64,000 nucleotides of DNA from Xanthomonas sp. 3793 (GCF_024806835.1 NZ_JANTYU010000002.1:888127-952126); one strand, 5' to 3'; shown: positions 20,977 through 31,027, numbered from the stretch's first letter. The notes: a model not told the origin generated them from the letters alone. Numbers and translations are program-made.

Positions 20977-23625
20977 ATGAACGCACCTGCCAAATTCAGC
21001 ACTTCCCAGATTCGTAGTGACTTCCTCGCGTTTTTCGAGGGGAAGGGCCACACCATCGTGCCGTCCGCGCCGCTGGTGCCGGGTAACGACCCGACCCTGC
21101 TGTTCACCAATTCCGGCATGGTCCAGTTCAAGGACGTGTTCCTGGGGGCGGAAAAGCGCAGCTATGTGCGGGCCGCTGATGTGCAGCGCTGCCTGCGTGC
21201 CGGCGGCAAGCACAACGATCTGGACTCGGTGGGCTACACCGCGCGCCACCACACCTTCTTCGAAATGCTGGGCAACTGGTCGTTCGGCGACTACTTCAAG
21301 AAGGACGCCATCGCCTGGGCCTGGGAACTGTTGACCCAGGTCTGGAAGCTGCCGGCCGACCGTCTGCTGGTCACCGTCTACCACACCGACGAAGAAGCCT
21401 TCGCGCTGTGGCGGGACATGATCGGCGTTCCCGAAAGCCGCATCGTGCGTATCGGCGACAACAAGGGCGCGGCATACGCCTCGGATAATTTCTGGCAGAT
21501 GGCCGACACCGGCCCCTGCGGCCCGTGTACCGAGATCTTCTTCGATCATGGCGATCACATCGCCGGTGGTCCGCCCGGTTCGCCGGACGAAGATGGCGAC
21601 CGTTTCATCGAGATCTGGAACCTGGTCTTCATGCAGTTCGACCGACAGCCCGACGGCACCCTGGTGCCGTTGCCGGCGCCATGCGTGGATACCGGCATGG
21701 GGTTGGAGAGGCTGGCCGCGATCCTGCAGCACGTCCATACCAATTACGAAATCGACCTGTTCCAGGCCCTGATCGGCAAGGCCAGTGCCCTGACCGGTAT
21801 CACCGATCTGGAAAACAAGTCGCTGCGGGTGATCGCCGACCACATTCGCGCGTGCTCGTTCCTGATTGTCGATGGCGTACTGCCTTCCAACGAAGGGCGC
21901 GGCTATGTATTGCGCCGGATCATCCGGCGTGCGCTGCGGCACGGCTGGATGCTGGGCGTGCGCCAGCCGTTCTTCAGCAAGATGGTGCCGACCCTGGTCG
22001 AGCTGATGGGCGAGGCCTATCCCGAACTGGTGGTCGCACGCGAGACCGTCGCGCGCGCGTTGCTGGCCGAAGAAGAGCGCTTTGCCGAGACGCTGGACGC
22101 CGGCATGAAGATCTTCGACGAGGTTGCCGCCCGCTCGCAGGAGGTGATTCCCGGCGCCGATGCCTTCCGCCTCTTCGATACCTATGGATTCCCGGTCGAT
22201 CTGACCTCCGACATCGCACGCGAGCGCGGCTTGCGTGTGGACATGGAGGGTTTCGAATTCGCCATGGAGCGTCAGCGCGAGACCGCGCGTGCGGCAGGCA
22301 AGTTCGGTGGCGGCGTCGCATTACCGGCCGATCTGGTTGCGACCATGTCGCCGACGGTGTTTCTGGGCTATGAGGCGCATGACGCCGACGCACTCAAGGT
22401 TGTCGCGCTGCTCAAGCAGGGCCGTCCCGTCGAGCGTGCCGAAGCCGGCGATGAGGTCATCGTGTTCACCGATCGCACGCCGTTCTACGCCGAATCCGGC
22501 GGCCAGGTCGGCGACAGCGGGCAATTGAGCAACACCGATGTGTCGATCGACGTCACCGACACCCAGAAGTTCGCCGGCCAGTTCCATGGGCATGTCGGAC
22601 GCATCACCGAAGGCGCGCTTGCGCTGGGCGATGTGCTGGCCGGCGGCATCGATGTGCAGCGCCGCGGCAAGACCATCCTCAATCACTCGGCCACGCACTT
22701 GCTGCATGCCGCGTTGCGCGAAGTGCTGGGCACGCATGTGCAGCAGAAGGGCTCGTTGGTGGCACCCGACCGCTTGCGTTTCGATTTCTCGCATTTCCAG
22801 CCGATCACCGCGGAAGAGCTTGCGGTGATCGAGCGCAAGGTCAATGCCGAGGTGCGCACCAACCATAGTGTCGAAGTGCACAACATGGCGATGCAGGAAG
22901 CGCTGGATTTCGGCGCGATGGCCTTGTTCGGCGAGAAATATGGCGAGCACGTGCGCGTGCTGAAGATGGGCGATTATTCCACCGAGCTGTGTGGCGGTAC
23001 CCACGTCGGCCGTACCGGCGACATCGGTCTGTTCAAGATCACCTCCGAGGGCGGCGTGTCTTCGGGCGTGCGCCGAATCGAGGCAGTGACCGGGCAGGGC
23101 GCGCTGGATTACGTTGCCGATGAGGAGCGCCGTTTGTCCGAGGCGGCAAGTCTGCTCGGTGGCAACGCCGCCGAGGTGGTCGACAAGGTGCGTGCACTGA
23201 CAGAGCGTCAGAAGCGGCTTGAGCGCGAACTGGAATCGCTGAAGGCCAAGCTGGCCTCCGGCGCGACGGCAGATCTCGGTAGCAGTGCTGTCGACGTGGC
23301 CGGGGTCAAGGTGATTGCGGTGCGTCTGGAAGGATTCGATGCAAAGGCGCTACGCGAGGCGATGGATCGCTTGAAGCAGCAGCTCGGCGATTCGGTGATC
23401 GTGCTGGCCGGTGCCTCGGCGGGTAAGGTCGCACTTGTCGCCGGCGTGAATGGAAGCCCAACTGGCAAGGTGAAGGCGGGGGAACTCCTTGGGCATATCG
23501 CCAGTCAAATCGGAGGCAAGGGCGGTGGCCGTCCGGATCTCGCCCAGGGTGGTGGCGAGGACGGGCCCGCCCTTGCGACCGCACTCGACGGTGTGCCCTC
23601 CTGGGTCAAGCAACACTTGGGCTGA
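20977..23625 (+). CDS. alaS: Alanyl-tRNA synthetase
   Basis: A class II synthetase of 882 residues charging tRNA-Ala. The N-terminal catalytic core shows motif [15 protein letters not shown] and [20 protein letters not shown]. The editing domain contains the zinc motifs HSATHLLH and CGGTHV, and a C-terminal C-Ala region ends [15 protein letters not shown]. Full length and intact. The recA-recX-alaS-csrA order matches E. coli. Confidence 0.98.
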   Translation: MNAPAKFSTSQIRSDFLAFFEGKGHTIVPSAPLVPGNDPTLLFTNSGMVQFKDVFLGAEKRSYVRAADVQRCLRAGGKHNDLDSVGYTARHHTFFEMLGNWSFGDYFKKDAIAWAWELLTQVWKLPADRLLVTVYHTDEEAFALWRDMIGVPESRIVRIGDNKGAAYASDNFWQMADTGPCGPCTEIFFDHGDHIAGGPPGSPDEDGDRFIEIWNLVFMQFDRQPDGTLVPLPAPCVDTGMGLERLAAILQHVHTNYEIDLFQALIGKASALTGITDLENKSLRVIADHIRACSFLIVDGVLPSNEGRGYVLRRIIRRALRHGWMLGVRQPFFSKMVPTLVELMGEAYPELVVARETVARALLAEEERFAETLDAGMKIFDEVAARSQEVIPGADAFRLFDTYGFPVDLTSDIARERGLRVDMEGFEFAMERQRETARAAGKFGGGVALPADLVATMSPTVFLGYEAHDADALKVVALLKQGRPVERAEAGDEVIVFTDRTPFYAESGGQVGDSGQLSNTDVSIDVTDTQKFAGQFHGHVGRITEGALALGDVLAGGIDVQRRGKTILNHSATHLLHAALREVLGTHVQQKGSLVAPDRLRFDFSHFQPITAEELAVIERKVNAEVRTNHSVEVHNMAMQEALDFGAMALFGEKYGEHVRVLKMGDYSTELCGGTHVGRTGDIGLFKITSEGGVSSGVRRIEAVTGQGALDYVADEERRLSEAASLLGGNAAEVVDKVRALTERQKRLERELESLKAKLASGATADLGSSAVDVAGVKVIAVRLEGFDAKALREAMDRLKQQLGDSVIVLAGASAGKVALVAGVNGSPTGKVKAGELLGHIASQIGGKGGGRPDLAQGGGEDGPALATALDGVPSWVKQHLG

Positions 23626-23764
23626 ACACTTGTCCTGCTATGCCTTGCTGGCTGGCAGGATGTCCCGCTACCATTTCTGGTCTATTCCCTTTACCTAGGG
23701 CGCGTCTCACTCAGGAGGCCGTCGATGCTGGTGGGAAACCCACCGGTTCCAGGAGATTTGCAAA

Positions 23765-23980
23765 ATGTTGATCCTCACTCGCCGGGTAGGCGAAACCTTG
23801 ATGATCGGCGACTCGGTCACTGTTACCGTGCTCGGCGTCAAGGGCAATCAGGTGCGTATTGGCATCACCGCACCGAAAGATGTGGCTGTGCATCGCGAAG
23901 AGATTTATCAGCGCATCCAGCGTGGGGACGAGCCGGTTGCTTCTGGCGCGCATCACCACGGCGACGATTCTTCGAATTGA
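23765..23980 (+). CDS. csrA: Carbon storage regulator CsrA/RsmA
   Basis: A 71-residue post-transcriptional regulator binding GGA motifs in mRNA leaders. In Xanthomonas the orthologue RsmA controls virulence, motility and exopolysaccharide. The sequence [16 protein letters not shown] with the later [18 protein letters not shown] is diagnostic. A short His-rich tail (AHHHGDD) extends beyond the E. coli length of 61. AGGAG lies 9 bases before the ATG. A tRNA-Ser gene follows 83 bases later. Confidence 0.98.
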   Translation: MLILTRRVGETLMIGDSVTVTVLGVKGNQVRIGITAPKDVAVHREEIYQRIQRGDEPVASGAHHHGDDSSN

Positions 23981-24063
23981 TCGTCATAAAGGGTTTACGT
24001 TAGCCCCTGTTACCCGGTATTCTTCGCGGCCTGCCACGGACATCGCGGCAGGACGCAAAAACT

Positions 24064-24156
24064 GGAGCGATGCCCGAGCGGCTGAAGGGGCTCCCCTGCT
24101 AAGGGAGTATAGGGTCAAAAGCTCTATCGAGGGTTCGAATCCCTCTCGCTCCGCCA
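24064..24156 (+). tRNA. tRNA-Ser(GCU)
   Basis: A 93-base class II tRNA with CCA encoded. The acceptor GGAGCGA pairs with TCGCTCC. The anticodon stem CTCCC/GGGAG encloses loop CTGCTAA with anticodon GCT (24098-24100), reading AGC/AGU. The T-loop GTTCGAATC and a long variable arm fit tRNA-Ser. It lies directly after csrA, as serV does in E. coli. Confidence 0.97.
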
Positions 24157-24163
24157 GTGTTCT

Positions 24164-24200
24164 AAACGCCCGCAAATCATTGATTTGCGGGCGTTTTTAT
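24164..24200 (+). terminator. Rho-independent terminator of tRNA-Ser
   Basis: A near-perfect 15-16 bp stem (24164-24179 with 24181-24196, apex at 24180) runs into TTTTTAT, seven bases after the tRNA 3' end. Confidence 0.93.
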
Positions 24201-24906
24201 TTGGCTAACTGACGCGGTCAGCACCAGTCGATCGTCGCTTGCCGGTGGTCCAGTTAGCACCACTGCCTCGCAGTCGAGGGCCCTGCGAATATCACGCGTT
24301 GCTTGTGGTCGGGGACTTCTCGGCACTCATGTCTTCGGTGTGCCGATATGTCCTGATCGGTTTGTCTGCCGCGGTCTGCGCCGCCCGGGTCGTTGCATCG
24401 CGCATTGCCGGTGTCACGTGGCGCGGACGCGTTGCATGGTGGGTATGGGCCCACGATGCCCGGATGTGCGAGCTTGCCGGTGGAGTGCACGCACGAGCGT
24501 GTGCGTCGACGATGCGCAGGGATGCGATCGCAACCTGGTTGCGGGAAGTCCCGGCATGCGGCGAAACGTCCAGTCCGCCCAATGCTGTGAATGGCAGCGC
24601 TCGCTTTTGGTAAGAAGTGTTTGACTGGAATGACTGATCGCCGCCGCGCGGCGCTGCTGGCGAGTGTCCCTTGCTGTGTGGTGACTGTTTGGTGACCTGA
24701 GCGATGGCAAGACGGGTCGCAGGACGATCGGTTTGTGGTGTTGGCACTGCTGCCGCGCATTGCGAGCAGCCATCGATCGCGACCGACATGCGGTTGCTCG
24801 GTCTGATCGGTCCCGTCTGCTGCCTATGTTGGCACCGAATGGCGTTTTCGAAGCAACCTAAGTTGGTTGCGGCTACCACTCGGGTCGGTCCGTATGCTGT
24901 CCTTTG

Positions 24907-24948
24907 CTTGCTGCTTGCTGCTTGCTGCTTGCTGCTTGCTGCTTGCTG
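24907..24948. repeat. Heptanucleotide tandem repeat (CTTGCTG x6)
   Basis: Six exact copies of the 7-bp unit CTTGCTG. Perfect identity over 42 bases suggests recent slippage and likely copy-number variation between strains. It is not within a recognisable gene. Confidence 0.92.
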
Positions 24949-25027
24949 CCTTCGTGCGTCTTTCTCTTCTCTGATGCTGGAAAACAGGCGGTTGGAGAAT
25001 GGGCTTGGCAGACTGCAAACTATCTTC

Positions 25028-25052
25028 GCTTGCAGCTGTGGCTTGCAGCTGT
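25028..25052. repeat. 13-bp tandem duplication
   Basis: The unit GCTTGCAGCTGTG is directly repeated (second copy identical over its first 12 bases). It lies in the same gene-free region as the heptamer array. Confidence 0.75.
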
Positions 25053-25494
25053 TGGCCGACGCTGATTGCAGCGAACGAGCAAACAGCTATCTGCAGGGCT
25101 AGATTTCTGCGTTCAACCAGGCAGCCGCCTGCTGCACGCCTTGCAATCCAACGTGTAAGACATTGTGTCATCGGTCCTGGATCTGAAGCTTCAGAGCTTT
25201 TGCGTGTGGTTTCTGGCCAGCGTGTCTATGCCGCGCACCCTTGATGCAAGGCCCGGCAGCATCCATCGCACGCGATTGCAGGTGTGCTGACTAAGCGCGC
25301 GCCTTGGCGGTCGATTTACAGTATCCGCCCCCTGGCTGTCGCATCTGGTAAGAAGGCCTGGTCTTCTTCGTCTACCCGGAAACAGCGTCTGGATTTCGGA
25401 GATGGGCCGCGCCTGACCAGGCCGATCAAGGCGGGCCGTGCGACGCCTGAATCGCTCGGCTCCGTGGCGTGCGAATGGGGGTCAAGTAAGCCGC

Positions 25495-27507
25495 ATGCGT
25501 GTCGCTAACAACGTGAACCACAACTCGGATTTCGACGTGATGCGCCTACCGTTGCTTGGACGCCTGTTCTCTTCGTGGAGCCGTGGGCTGCAACACAAGG
25601 CCAATGCGGTGGACCGGGTGATGGCGGTGATCGAATTCGATCTGGATGGCCGCATCCTTGAGGCCAATGAGAATTTCCTGTCGCTGATGGGATACCGGCG
25701 TGACGAGGTCGTCGGCCAGCATCACCGCATGTTCGTGACCACGAGCGATCGCGACAGCGAGAGCTACCGCCAGTTCTGGGATGCGCTGCGGCGTGGCGAC
25801 TTCAATGCCGGGCGTTTTTGCCGGCTGGACAAGCAAGGCCGCGAAGTCTGGATCAATGCTTCCTATAACCCGTTGCTGGATCGCACGGGCAAGGCCTACC
25901 GCGTGGTGAAATACGCCACCGACATCACCGAACAGGTACGTCAAACCGCCGATTTCGAAGGGCGGATCGATGCGATCGACAAGGTCATGGCCGTCATCGA
26001 GTTTTCGCTGGATGGCACGGTGCTCGATGCCAACCAGAATTTTCTGCAGGTGATGGGCTATCGGCTCGATGAGATCCGCGGCAAGCACCACGGCATGTTC
26101 GTGGATGCGCAGACGCGTCAATCGGCTACGTATCGCGCGTTCTGGCAATCGCTGGGGCGTGGTGCATTCGATGCGGGTCGCTACAAGCGCATCGGCAAGG
26201 ATGGCAGGGAAGTGTGGATACAGGCCTCCTACAATCCAGTCCTCGACGAGCTCGGTCGCCCTTACAAGGTGGTCAAGTACGCCACCGATGTCACCCGTCA
26301 GGTCATCGATTCGGCCGACGCGGATGGCCGCATGCAGGCCATCGACAAGGTGATGGGCGTGATCGAGTTCGATCTGGACGGCCGTGTGCTGAATGCCAAC
26401 GAGAATTTCCTGGCGATTATTGGCTATTCGGCGCAAGAGGCGGTTGGCCAGCATCACGGGATATTCGTGGATGCTGCCTACCGCGCCTCCGACGAGTACC
26501 GGCATTTCTGGGCAAAGCTGGCGCGTGGTCAGTTCGACGCGGGACGGTATCGCCGGCTGCGCAAGGACGGCACCTCGGTGTGGATCCAGGCCTCCTACAA
26601 TCCCATCCTGGACGTCTCCGGGCGCCCGTACAAGGTGGTCAAGTACGCCACCGACGTAACCGATCAAGTGCGATCGGCCGAGCGCATGCGCGACCTGATG
26701 CGGCAGACCATGAGCATCGCGCAGAACGTGCAGCGCGAGTCGCATCATATTTCTGCCAGCAATCAGGAGCTGGTCAGCCGGGTGTCCACGCAATCCGGCG
26801 CAGTTGCGAAGACCTCGAGCACGATCGATCAACTGGCGGCCACCGTGCGCGCCAATTCCGAAAACGCCGGCTCGGCACGCCGCATGGCCGAAGACTCGGC
26901 TGCGGTGGCACGGCGCGGTGCCGACGTCATCGCCGATGTGGTCAAGACCACCGCCGGCATCCGCTCGGCAACCGACCGCATCGGTCAGATCATCGAAGTG
27001 ATCGACGGGATCGCGTTCCAGACCAATATCCTGGCGCTCAACGCGGCAGTGGAAGCGGCGCGCGCCGGTGAGCAGGGGCGTGGGTTCGCGGTGGTCGCCA
27101 CCGAGGTGCGCAGCCTGGCGCAGCGCTGCGGCGTGTCGGCCAGGGAGATCCGCTCGCTGATCGACAATGCCACCGGGCAGGTCGGCGACGGCTCGCGCCT
27201 GGCCGAGCAGGCCGGTGTGGTGATGCAGGACGTGGTGACCTCGGTGCTGCGTGTCACCGCGACCGTGGAGCAGATCGCCGCTGCCAGCCACGAGCAGGCG
27301 CAGGATATTTCGACGGCGAACACGGCGCTGCAGTCCATCGGCGTGCAGGCGCGCGACCAGGCGCAGATGGTCGACGACCTGGCGCGGTCGGCACGTGTGC
27401 TGGAGGCCGATGCGGACGCCCTGTTTGCGCTGGTCAACGGCGATGCCGACGGATCTGCGCAGCCCGATGCGCCGTTCGACCCGCAGGTCAAGTCGCAGGC
27501 CGCATAA
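25495..27507 (+). CDS. Soluble methyl-accepting chemotaxis protein with three tandem PAS domains
   Basis: About 670 residues from the ATG at 25495; an ATG at 25540 is also possible. There is no membrane segment, so the protein is cytoplasmic. Three very similar PAS-PAC modules begin near residues 40, 162 and 284, each starting D(R/K)VM(A/G)VIEF and ending VVKYATD(I/V)T. They are spaced by exactly 366 bp. The C-terminal signalling domain has the kinase-contact hairpin [20 protein letters not shown] and the following [16 protein letters not shown]. No C-terminal CheR-docking pentapeptide is seen. The family senses redox state or ligands through PAS cofactors; the ligand is unknown here. No che genes are adjacent. 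Confidence 0.9.
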   Translation: MRVANNVNHNSDFDVMRLPLLGRLFSSWSRGLQHKANAVDRVMAVIEFDLDGRILEANENFLSLMGYRRDEVVGQHHRMFVTTSDRDSESYRQFWDALRRGDFNAGRFCRLDKQGREVWINASYNPLLDRTGKAYRVVKYATDITEQVRQTADFEGRIDAIDKVMAVIEFSLDGTVLDANQNFLQVMGYRLDEIRGKHHGMFVDAQTRQSATYRAFWQSLGRGAFDAGRYKRIGKDGREVWIQASYNPVLDELGRPYKVVKYATDVTRQVIDSADADGRMQAIDKVMGVIEFDLDGRVLNANENFLAIIGYSAQEAVGQHHGIFVDAAYRASDEYRHFWAKLARGQFDAGRYRRLRKDGTSVWIQASYNPILDVSGRPYKVVKYATDVTDQVRSAERMRDLMRQTMSIAQNVQRESHHISASNQELVSRVSTQSGAVAKTSSTIDQLAATVRANSENAGSARRMAEDSAAVARRGADVIADVVKTTAGIRSATDRIGQIIEVIDGIAFQTNILALNAAVEAARAGEQGRGFAVVATEVRSLAQRCGVSAREIRSLIDNATGQVGDGSRLAEQAGVVMQDVVTSVLRVTATVEQIAAASHEQAQDISTANTALQSIGVQARDQAQMVDDLARSARVLEADADALFALVNGDADGSAQPDAPFDPQVKSQAA

Positions 27508-27680
27508 CCGACGCCCGCGCCGATTCCACGGTCGGGTGGGAGCGGCTGCGACGTGGTTGCTTTCGTCGCTGGCGTCGTACGCCGTGCCGTGTGGCTGCGC
27601 GTGTGCGGCACCTGCTCTCGCAGCAGGGCGGCAAGCGTACAGGGCATGCGTGCAGCGTCGCGACGATGTCCTGCGCACAA

Positions 27681-27708
27681 CACAAGGCCCGCCAAAGCGG
27701 GCCTTGTG
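27681..27708. terminator. Bidirectional terminator hairpin between chemotaxis gene and pirin
   Basis: A perfect 12-bp stem (27681-27692 with 27697-27708) with CAAA loop lies between two convergent genes, so it can serve both strands. The flanks are not rich in T. Confidence 0.65.
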
Positions 27709-27770
27709 CATTGCGATCAGCGCCCCTGCAGCGCGTGCGCATCGCATGCGCTGCAAGGCTTGCAACCGGC

Positions 27771-28472
27771 TTACTTCGGCAGATCGAACACCAGTACTTC
27801 CGCGTCGCTTGCGTCAGCCAGCACGATCTCCGGCTCGCCGATGACCTGCACTGCATCGCCGGCCGACAGCGCCTGCCCGTTGACGCTCAGGCTGCCGCGG
27901 GCCACCTGCACATAGCCGATGCGGCCTTCGGCCAGCGGCTGTTGCAGGCGCACGTCGCCATCGAGGATCGATGCATACAGCCGTGCATCCTGGTGCAGGC
28001 GCAGCGAGCCGTCGTCACCGGCCGGCGAGGCGATCAGGCGCAGCTGGTTGCGCTTGCTGTCGGCATCGAAATGCTTTTCTTCATAGCTTGGCTCGATACC
28101 GTTGCGCTCGGGCATCACCCAGATCTGCAGGAAGTGCACCGGCTCGCTGGACGAATGATTGAACTCGCTATGGGTCACGCCGCTGCCGGCGCTCATGCGC
28201 TGCACATCGCCGTAGTGCAGGACCGAGCCGGTGCCCATGCTGTCCTTGTGCTCCAGCGCGCCGTCCAGGACGTAAGAGATGATCTCCATGTCGCGGTGGG
28301 CGTGGGTGCCGAAGCCTTCGCCCGGGGTCACCTTGTCCTCGTTGATCACCCGCAGCGGGCCGATGCCCATATGGCGCGGGTCGTGGTAGCTGGCGAAGGA
28401 GAAGGTATGGCGCGAGGACAGCCAGCCATGCTCGGCGCGGCCACGGGTTTCGCTCTTGCGGACATTCAACAT
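27771..28472 (-). CDS. Pirin-family protein (YhhW-like)
   Basis: A 233-residue cupin of the pirin family. The E. coli homologue YhhW has quercetin 2,3-dioxygenase activity in vitro. Metal ligands are visible in GTHAHRDMEIISYVLDG (two His) and SGVTHSEFNH (His and Glu). The start giving MLNVRKSETRG follows a strong AAGGAGAAG site. A longer frame extending through the divergent promoter is rejected. The gene is divergent from a LysR regulator, a common pairing that suggests control by it. Confidence 0.9.
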   Translation of the reverse strand: MLNVRKSETRGRAEHGWLSSRHTFSFASYHDPRHMGIGPLRVINEDKVTPGEGFGTHAHRDMEIISYVLDGALEHKDSMGTGSVLHYGDVQRMSAGSGVTHSEFNHSSSEPVHFLQIWVMPERNGIEPSYEEKHFDADSKRNQLRLIASPAGDDGSLRLHQDARLYASILDGDVRLQQPLAEGRIGYVQVARGSLSVNGQALSAGDAVQVIGEPEIVLADASDAEVLVFDLPK

Positions 28473-28608
28473 GCTGCTTCTCCTTGAAAGGTTCGATTTG
28501 GCGCTAGGGGACGAATCGGTGTCCCAGCGGCTTGATGCGTAGTCTCCACTCCTGCAATGCAGAGAAAAAGCGAGTAGATTTGGCTGATACCATCGAAAAA
28601 TTCGAACA

Positions 28609-29553
28609 ATGAAGATCAACCTGGAAGCCTTGCAGATCCTGGATGCGATCGACCGCCGCGGTTCGTTCGCCGCCGCGGCCAAGGTGTTGTTCAAGGTGCC
28701 GTCCACCATTTCGTACACGGTTTCCAAGCTGGAAGGCGATCTGGGTGTGCAGCTGTTCGAGCGGGTGGGGCCGAAGGCAACGCCGACCCAGGCCGGGCGC
28801 GAGCTGCTGCGCGAAGGACGAGGCCTGCTGCGTGCCGCGCAGGAGCTGGAGGTGCGGGTGCGGCGGGTGGCCTCCGGCTGGGAATCGGACTTTGCGATCG
28901 GGCTGGACGCGATGTTGCCGGCCGCGCTGTTGCAGGCGCAGATCCTGGACTTCTACGCAGTGGCCGACAGCACTCGGCTGCGTGTGCTCAGCGAGTCGTT
29001 GTCCGGCAGCTGGGAGGCGTTGCTGGACCGGCGCGTGGATTTGATCGTGGCGGCGGGCGAGGGGCCCAGCGGCGGCGGTTATGTCGCCGAACGGATCGGC
29101 ACCGTGCGCTTCGTGTTCGTCGTGGCGGCGAGGCATCCGCTGGCGGACGCGAAGCTGCTGGGTGCGACCGAGCTGGCCGACCATCGCGCGATTGCCGTGG
29201 CCGATTCTGCGCGGCGTCTGCTACCGCGCACGGTCGGTTTGTTGTCCGGCCGCGACGTGCTGACCGTGCCGGACATGCACACCAAGTTGCTGCTGCAGGT
29301 GGCCGGGGCAGGTTACGGGTTTCTGCCCGAGCCGTATGCGCAGGGCGCGCTGCTGAATGGTCGTTTGCGCGAGGTGCCGGTGGAAACGCACAAGGCCGAC
29401 GAGACTTTCTATCTGGCGTGGCGGCCGGGCGAAGAGGGCGAGGCGCTTGGCTGGTGGCGGCGCGCCTTGCGTGCCGATGGGCTGTTCGAGCGATGGTTGC
29501 AGGCGCTTGCCGAAACGTATCGTTTCGCTGCTGCCGGGCAGTCGCAAGCGTGA
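28609..29553 (+). CDS. LysR-family transcriptional regulator
   Basis: A 314-residue regulator with an N-terminal winged helix-turn-helix (residues 4-62, LQILDAIDRRGSFAAAAKVLFKVPSTISYTVSKLE) and a substrate-binding domain. It is divergent from the pirin gene across a 136-base intergenic region and likely regulates it. The inducer is unknown. It resembles regulators found next to YhaK/YhhW pirins in other bacteria. Confidence 0.9.
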   Translation: MKINLEALQILDAIDRRGSFAAAAKVLFKVPSTISYTVSKLEGDLGVQLFERVGPKATPTQAGRELLREGRGLLRAAQELEVRVRRVASGWESDFAIGLDAMLPAALLQAQILDFYAVADSTRLRVLSESLSGSWEALLDRRVDLIVAAGEGPSGGGYVAERIGTVRFVFVVAARHPLADAKLLGATELADHRAIAVADSARRLLPRTVGLLSGRDVLTVPDMHTKLLLQVAGAGYGFLPEPYAQGALLNGRLREVPVETHKADETFYLAWRPGEEGEALGWWRRALRADGLFERWLQALAETYRFAAAGQSQA

Positions 29554-29597
29554 TCAAGAGCGGATAATGGCCGCTTGCCGTCGCGCAGGATCCTCGC

Positions 29598-30590
29598 ATG
29601 CAAGGCTTGATTGAACAGTACGGATTGGCGCTGGTGTTTGCCAACGTGCTGGCACTGTCGCTCGGGCTGCCGGTGCCGGCGTTGCCGACGCTGGTGCTGG
29701 TCGGCGCCGGTTACGCACTGCGCGGTGGCAGCGAAGCGTGGCTGGCGGGTCTTGCAGCGTGGGGTGTGTCGGTGCTGGCGAGTCTGCTTGGCGATCTGGC
29801 GTGGTATCTGGCGGGTCGCCGCTTCGGCAATCGCACCTTGCAGTCGCTGTGCCGGTTATCCCTGTCGCGCGATACCTGCATGAAGCAGACCGAGCGGTTC
29901 TTCTCGCGCTGGGGTGTGCGGGTCCTGGCAGTGGCCAAATTCGTGCCTGGCCTGTCGATGGTGTCGGTTCCGATGGCCGGTGCGATGCGGGTGCGGCCGG
30001 GCGCGTTCCTGCGTTACGACGCATTCGGCGCTTCGCTGTGGGCATTGGTCGGGCTGGGCCTCGGGGCGATGTTCGCCAATCAGGTGCAGGACGTGCTCGC
30101 GTTCTTGTCCGGACTCGGTTCCGGTGCGGTGGTGATCGTGGCCGCGCTGCTGGCTTGCTACGTCGGGTGGCGCTGGTGGCGGCGTCACACGCTGCTGCGG
30201 TCGCTGGAGCGCGCGCGTATTGCGGTGGACGAGCTGGTGCCGCTGCTGGATGGCGACGAGAGCCTGCGGCCGACGGTGCTGGATATCCGGGCACCCGGAT
30301 ACCGCGAGCTGCAGCCGTACACGATTCCTGGCGCGGTCTTCGCCGACGAACGCCAGCTTGCGCAGATTCTGGCCAGCGTGCCGCGCGATCGCAGTGTGGT
30401 GATTTATTGCGCGTGCCCGGATGAAGTGTCTGCGGCCTGGTTGGCGGGCCGGATGCGCGAGCATGGATATCGCGATGTGCGTCCGTTGCTTGGCGGGCTG
30501 GATGCATGGCGCGATGCCGGACATCCGGTGACCTCGTTGGTGCCGGTGGTGGTGGTCGCTAAATCGGATGCTGTTGGCGCGACAACGTGA
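29598..30590 (+). CDS. DedA-family membrane protein fused to a rhodanese domain
   Basis: A 330-residue fusion. Residues 1 to about 195 form a DedA/VTT membrane domain (GLPVPALPTLVLVGAGYAL, then FVPGLSMVSVPMAGAMRVRPGAFL). A rhodanese-like domain follows (about 215-312) with Cys in the loop IYCACPDEVSAAWLAG and the closing LLGGLDAWRDAGHPV. DedA proteins act in membrane homeostasis, and rhodanese domains transfer sulfur or bind thiols. What the fusion does is not known. It starts 44 bases after the LysR gene on the same strand. Confidence 0.88.
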   Translation: MQGLIEQYGLALVFANVLALSLGLPVPALPTLVLVGAGYALRGGSEAWLAGLAAWGVSVLASLLGDLAWYLAGRRFGNRTLQSLCRLSLSRDTCMKQTERFFSRWGVRVLAVAKFVPGLSMVSVPMAGAMRVRPGAFLRYDAFGASLWALVGLGLGAMFANQVQDVLAFLSGLGSGAVVIVAALLACYVGWRWWRRHTLLRSLERARIAVDELVPLLDGDESLRPTVLDIRAPGYRELQPYTIPGAVFADERQLAQILASVPRDRSVVIYCACPDEVSAAWLAGRMREHGYRDVRPLLGGLDAWRDAGHPVTSLVPVVVVAKSDAVGATT

Positions 30591-30703
30591 GCGTTCTGCG
30601 TCTGGTTCGGTAACAGGCGTCGCAGCGCATTCGCTCGGTGCGTCTGCACGATCGGTACGCTGCGCAAGCCGGGCCCGCAGGCAATGCAGTCAAAACGACA
30701 GGC

Positions 30704-30727
30704 AAAAAAAAGACCAGCAAGCTGGTC
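30704..30727 (-). terminator. Rho-independent terminator downstream of the first-listed tRNA-Arg
   Basis: On the minus strand a 7-bp stem (30721-30727 with 30712-30718) is followed by a run of eight to nine T (30704-30711), 15 bases after the tRNA 3' end. Confidence 0.9.
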
Positions 30728-30741
30728 GTTTTCTTCAAGAT

Positions 30742-30818
30742 TGGTGCGCCCGGAGAGATTCGAACTCCCGACCGCCTGGTTCGTAGCCAGGTACTCTATC
30801 CAACTGAGCTACGGGCGC
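30742..30818 (-). tRNA. tRNA-Arg(ACG), copy 1
   Basis: A 77-base tRNA with encoded CCA. The acceptor GCGCCCG pairs with CGGGCGC, the anticodon loop is CTACGAA with anticodon ACG, and the T-loop is GTTCGAATC. It reads CGU, CGC and CGA after A34-to-inosine editing. It is identical to the second copy 92 bases away. Confidence 0.97.
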
Positions 30819-30869
30819 ATATCTTGTTTTGACTTGCAATCCGATGCACTGCAGCCGGACGTTTAACTG

Positions 30870-30897
30870 AAAAGACAGCGGTTCAATGCTGTCTTTT
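30870..30897 (-). terminator. Terminator hairpin between the two tRNA-Arg genes
   Basis: A 10-bp stem AAAAGACAGC/GCTGTCTTTT with an 8-base loop. On the minus strand it follows the copy at 30911-30987, so each tRNA-Arg appears to be its own unit. The T-rich arm is present on both strands. Confidence 0.8.
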
Positions 30898-30910
30898 TTG
30901 TTCCTGAAGA

Positions 30911-30987
30911 TGGTGCGCCCGGAGAGATTCGAACTCCCGACCGCCTGGTTCGTAGCCAGGTACTCTATCCAACTGAGCTACGGGCGC
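30911..30987 (-). tRNA. tRNA-Arg(ACG), copy 2
   Basis: Identical 77-base sequence to the copy at 30742-30818, including encoded CCA. Transcribed first on the minus strand, ahead of the internal terminator. Confidence 0.97.
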
Positions 30988-31027
30988 CTCGTCAGGAGCG
31001 GAATTATGCGGATGCCCGGCGTGCTCG

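Larger units (their letters stand above)
24201..25494. other. Long gene-free region (1.3 kb) before the chemotaxis gene
   Basis: No frame here looks like a real protein: candidates are short, rich in Arg, Cys and Ala, and overlap on both strands. It carries two tandem repeats (24907-24948 and 25028-25052) and GC-poorer patches. No integrase, transposase or terminal inverted repeats are visible. It could be remnant DNA after a rearrangement, or hold regulatory RNA that I cannot recognise. Confidence 0.55.

Noticed and set aside
24901..25060. Possible CRISPR-like repeat array
   Set aside because: Units are 7 and 13 bp with no spacers and no cas genes nearby; these are simple tandem repeats.
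24064..25494. Genomic island inserted at tRNA-Ser
   Set aside because: No integrase, no transposase and no repeat of the tRNA 3' end was found downstream within the interval.
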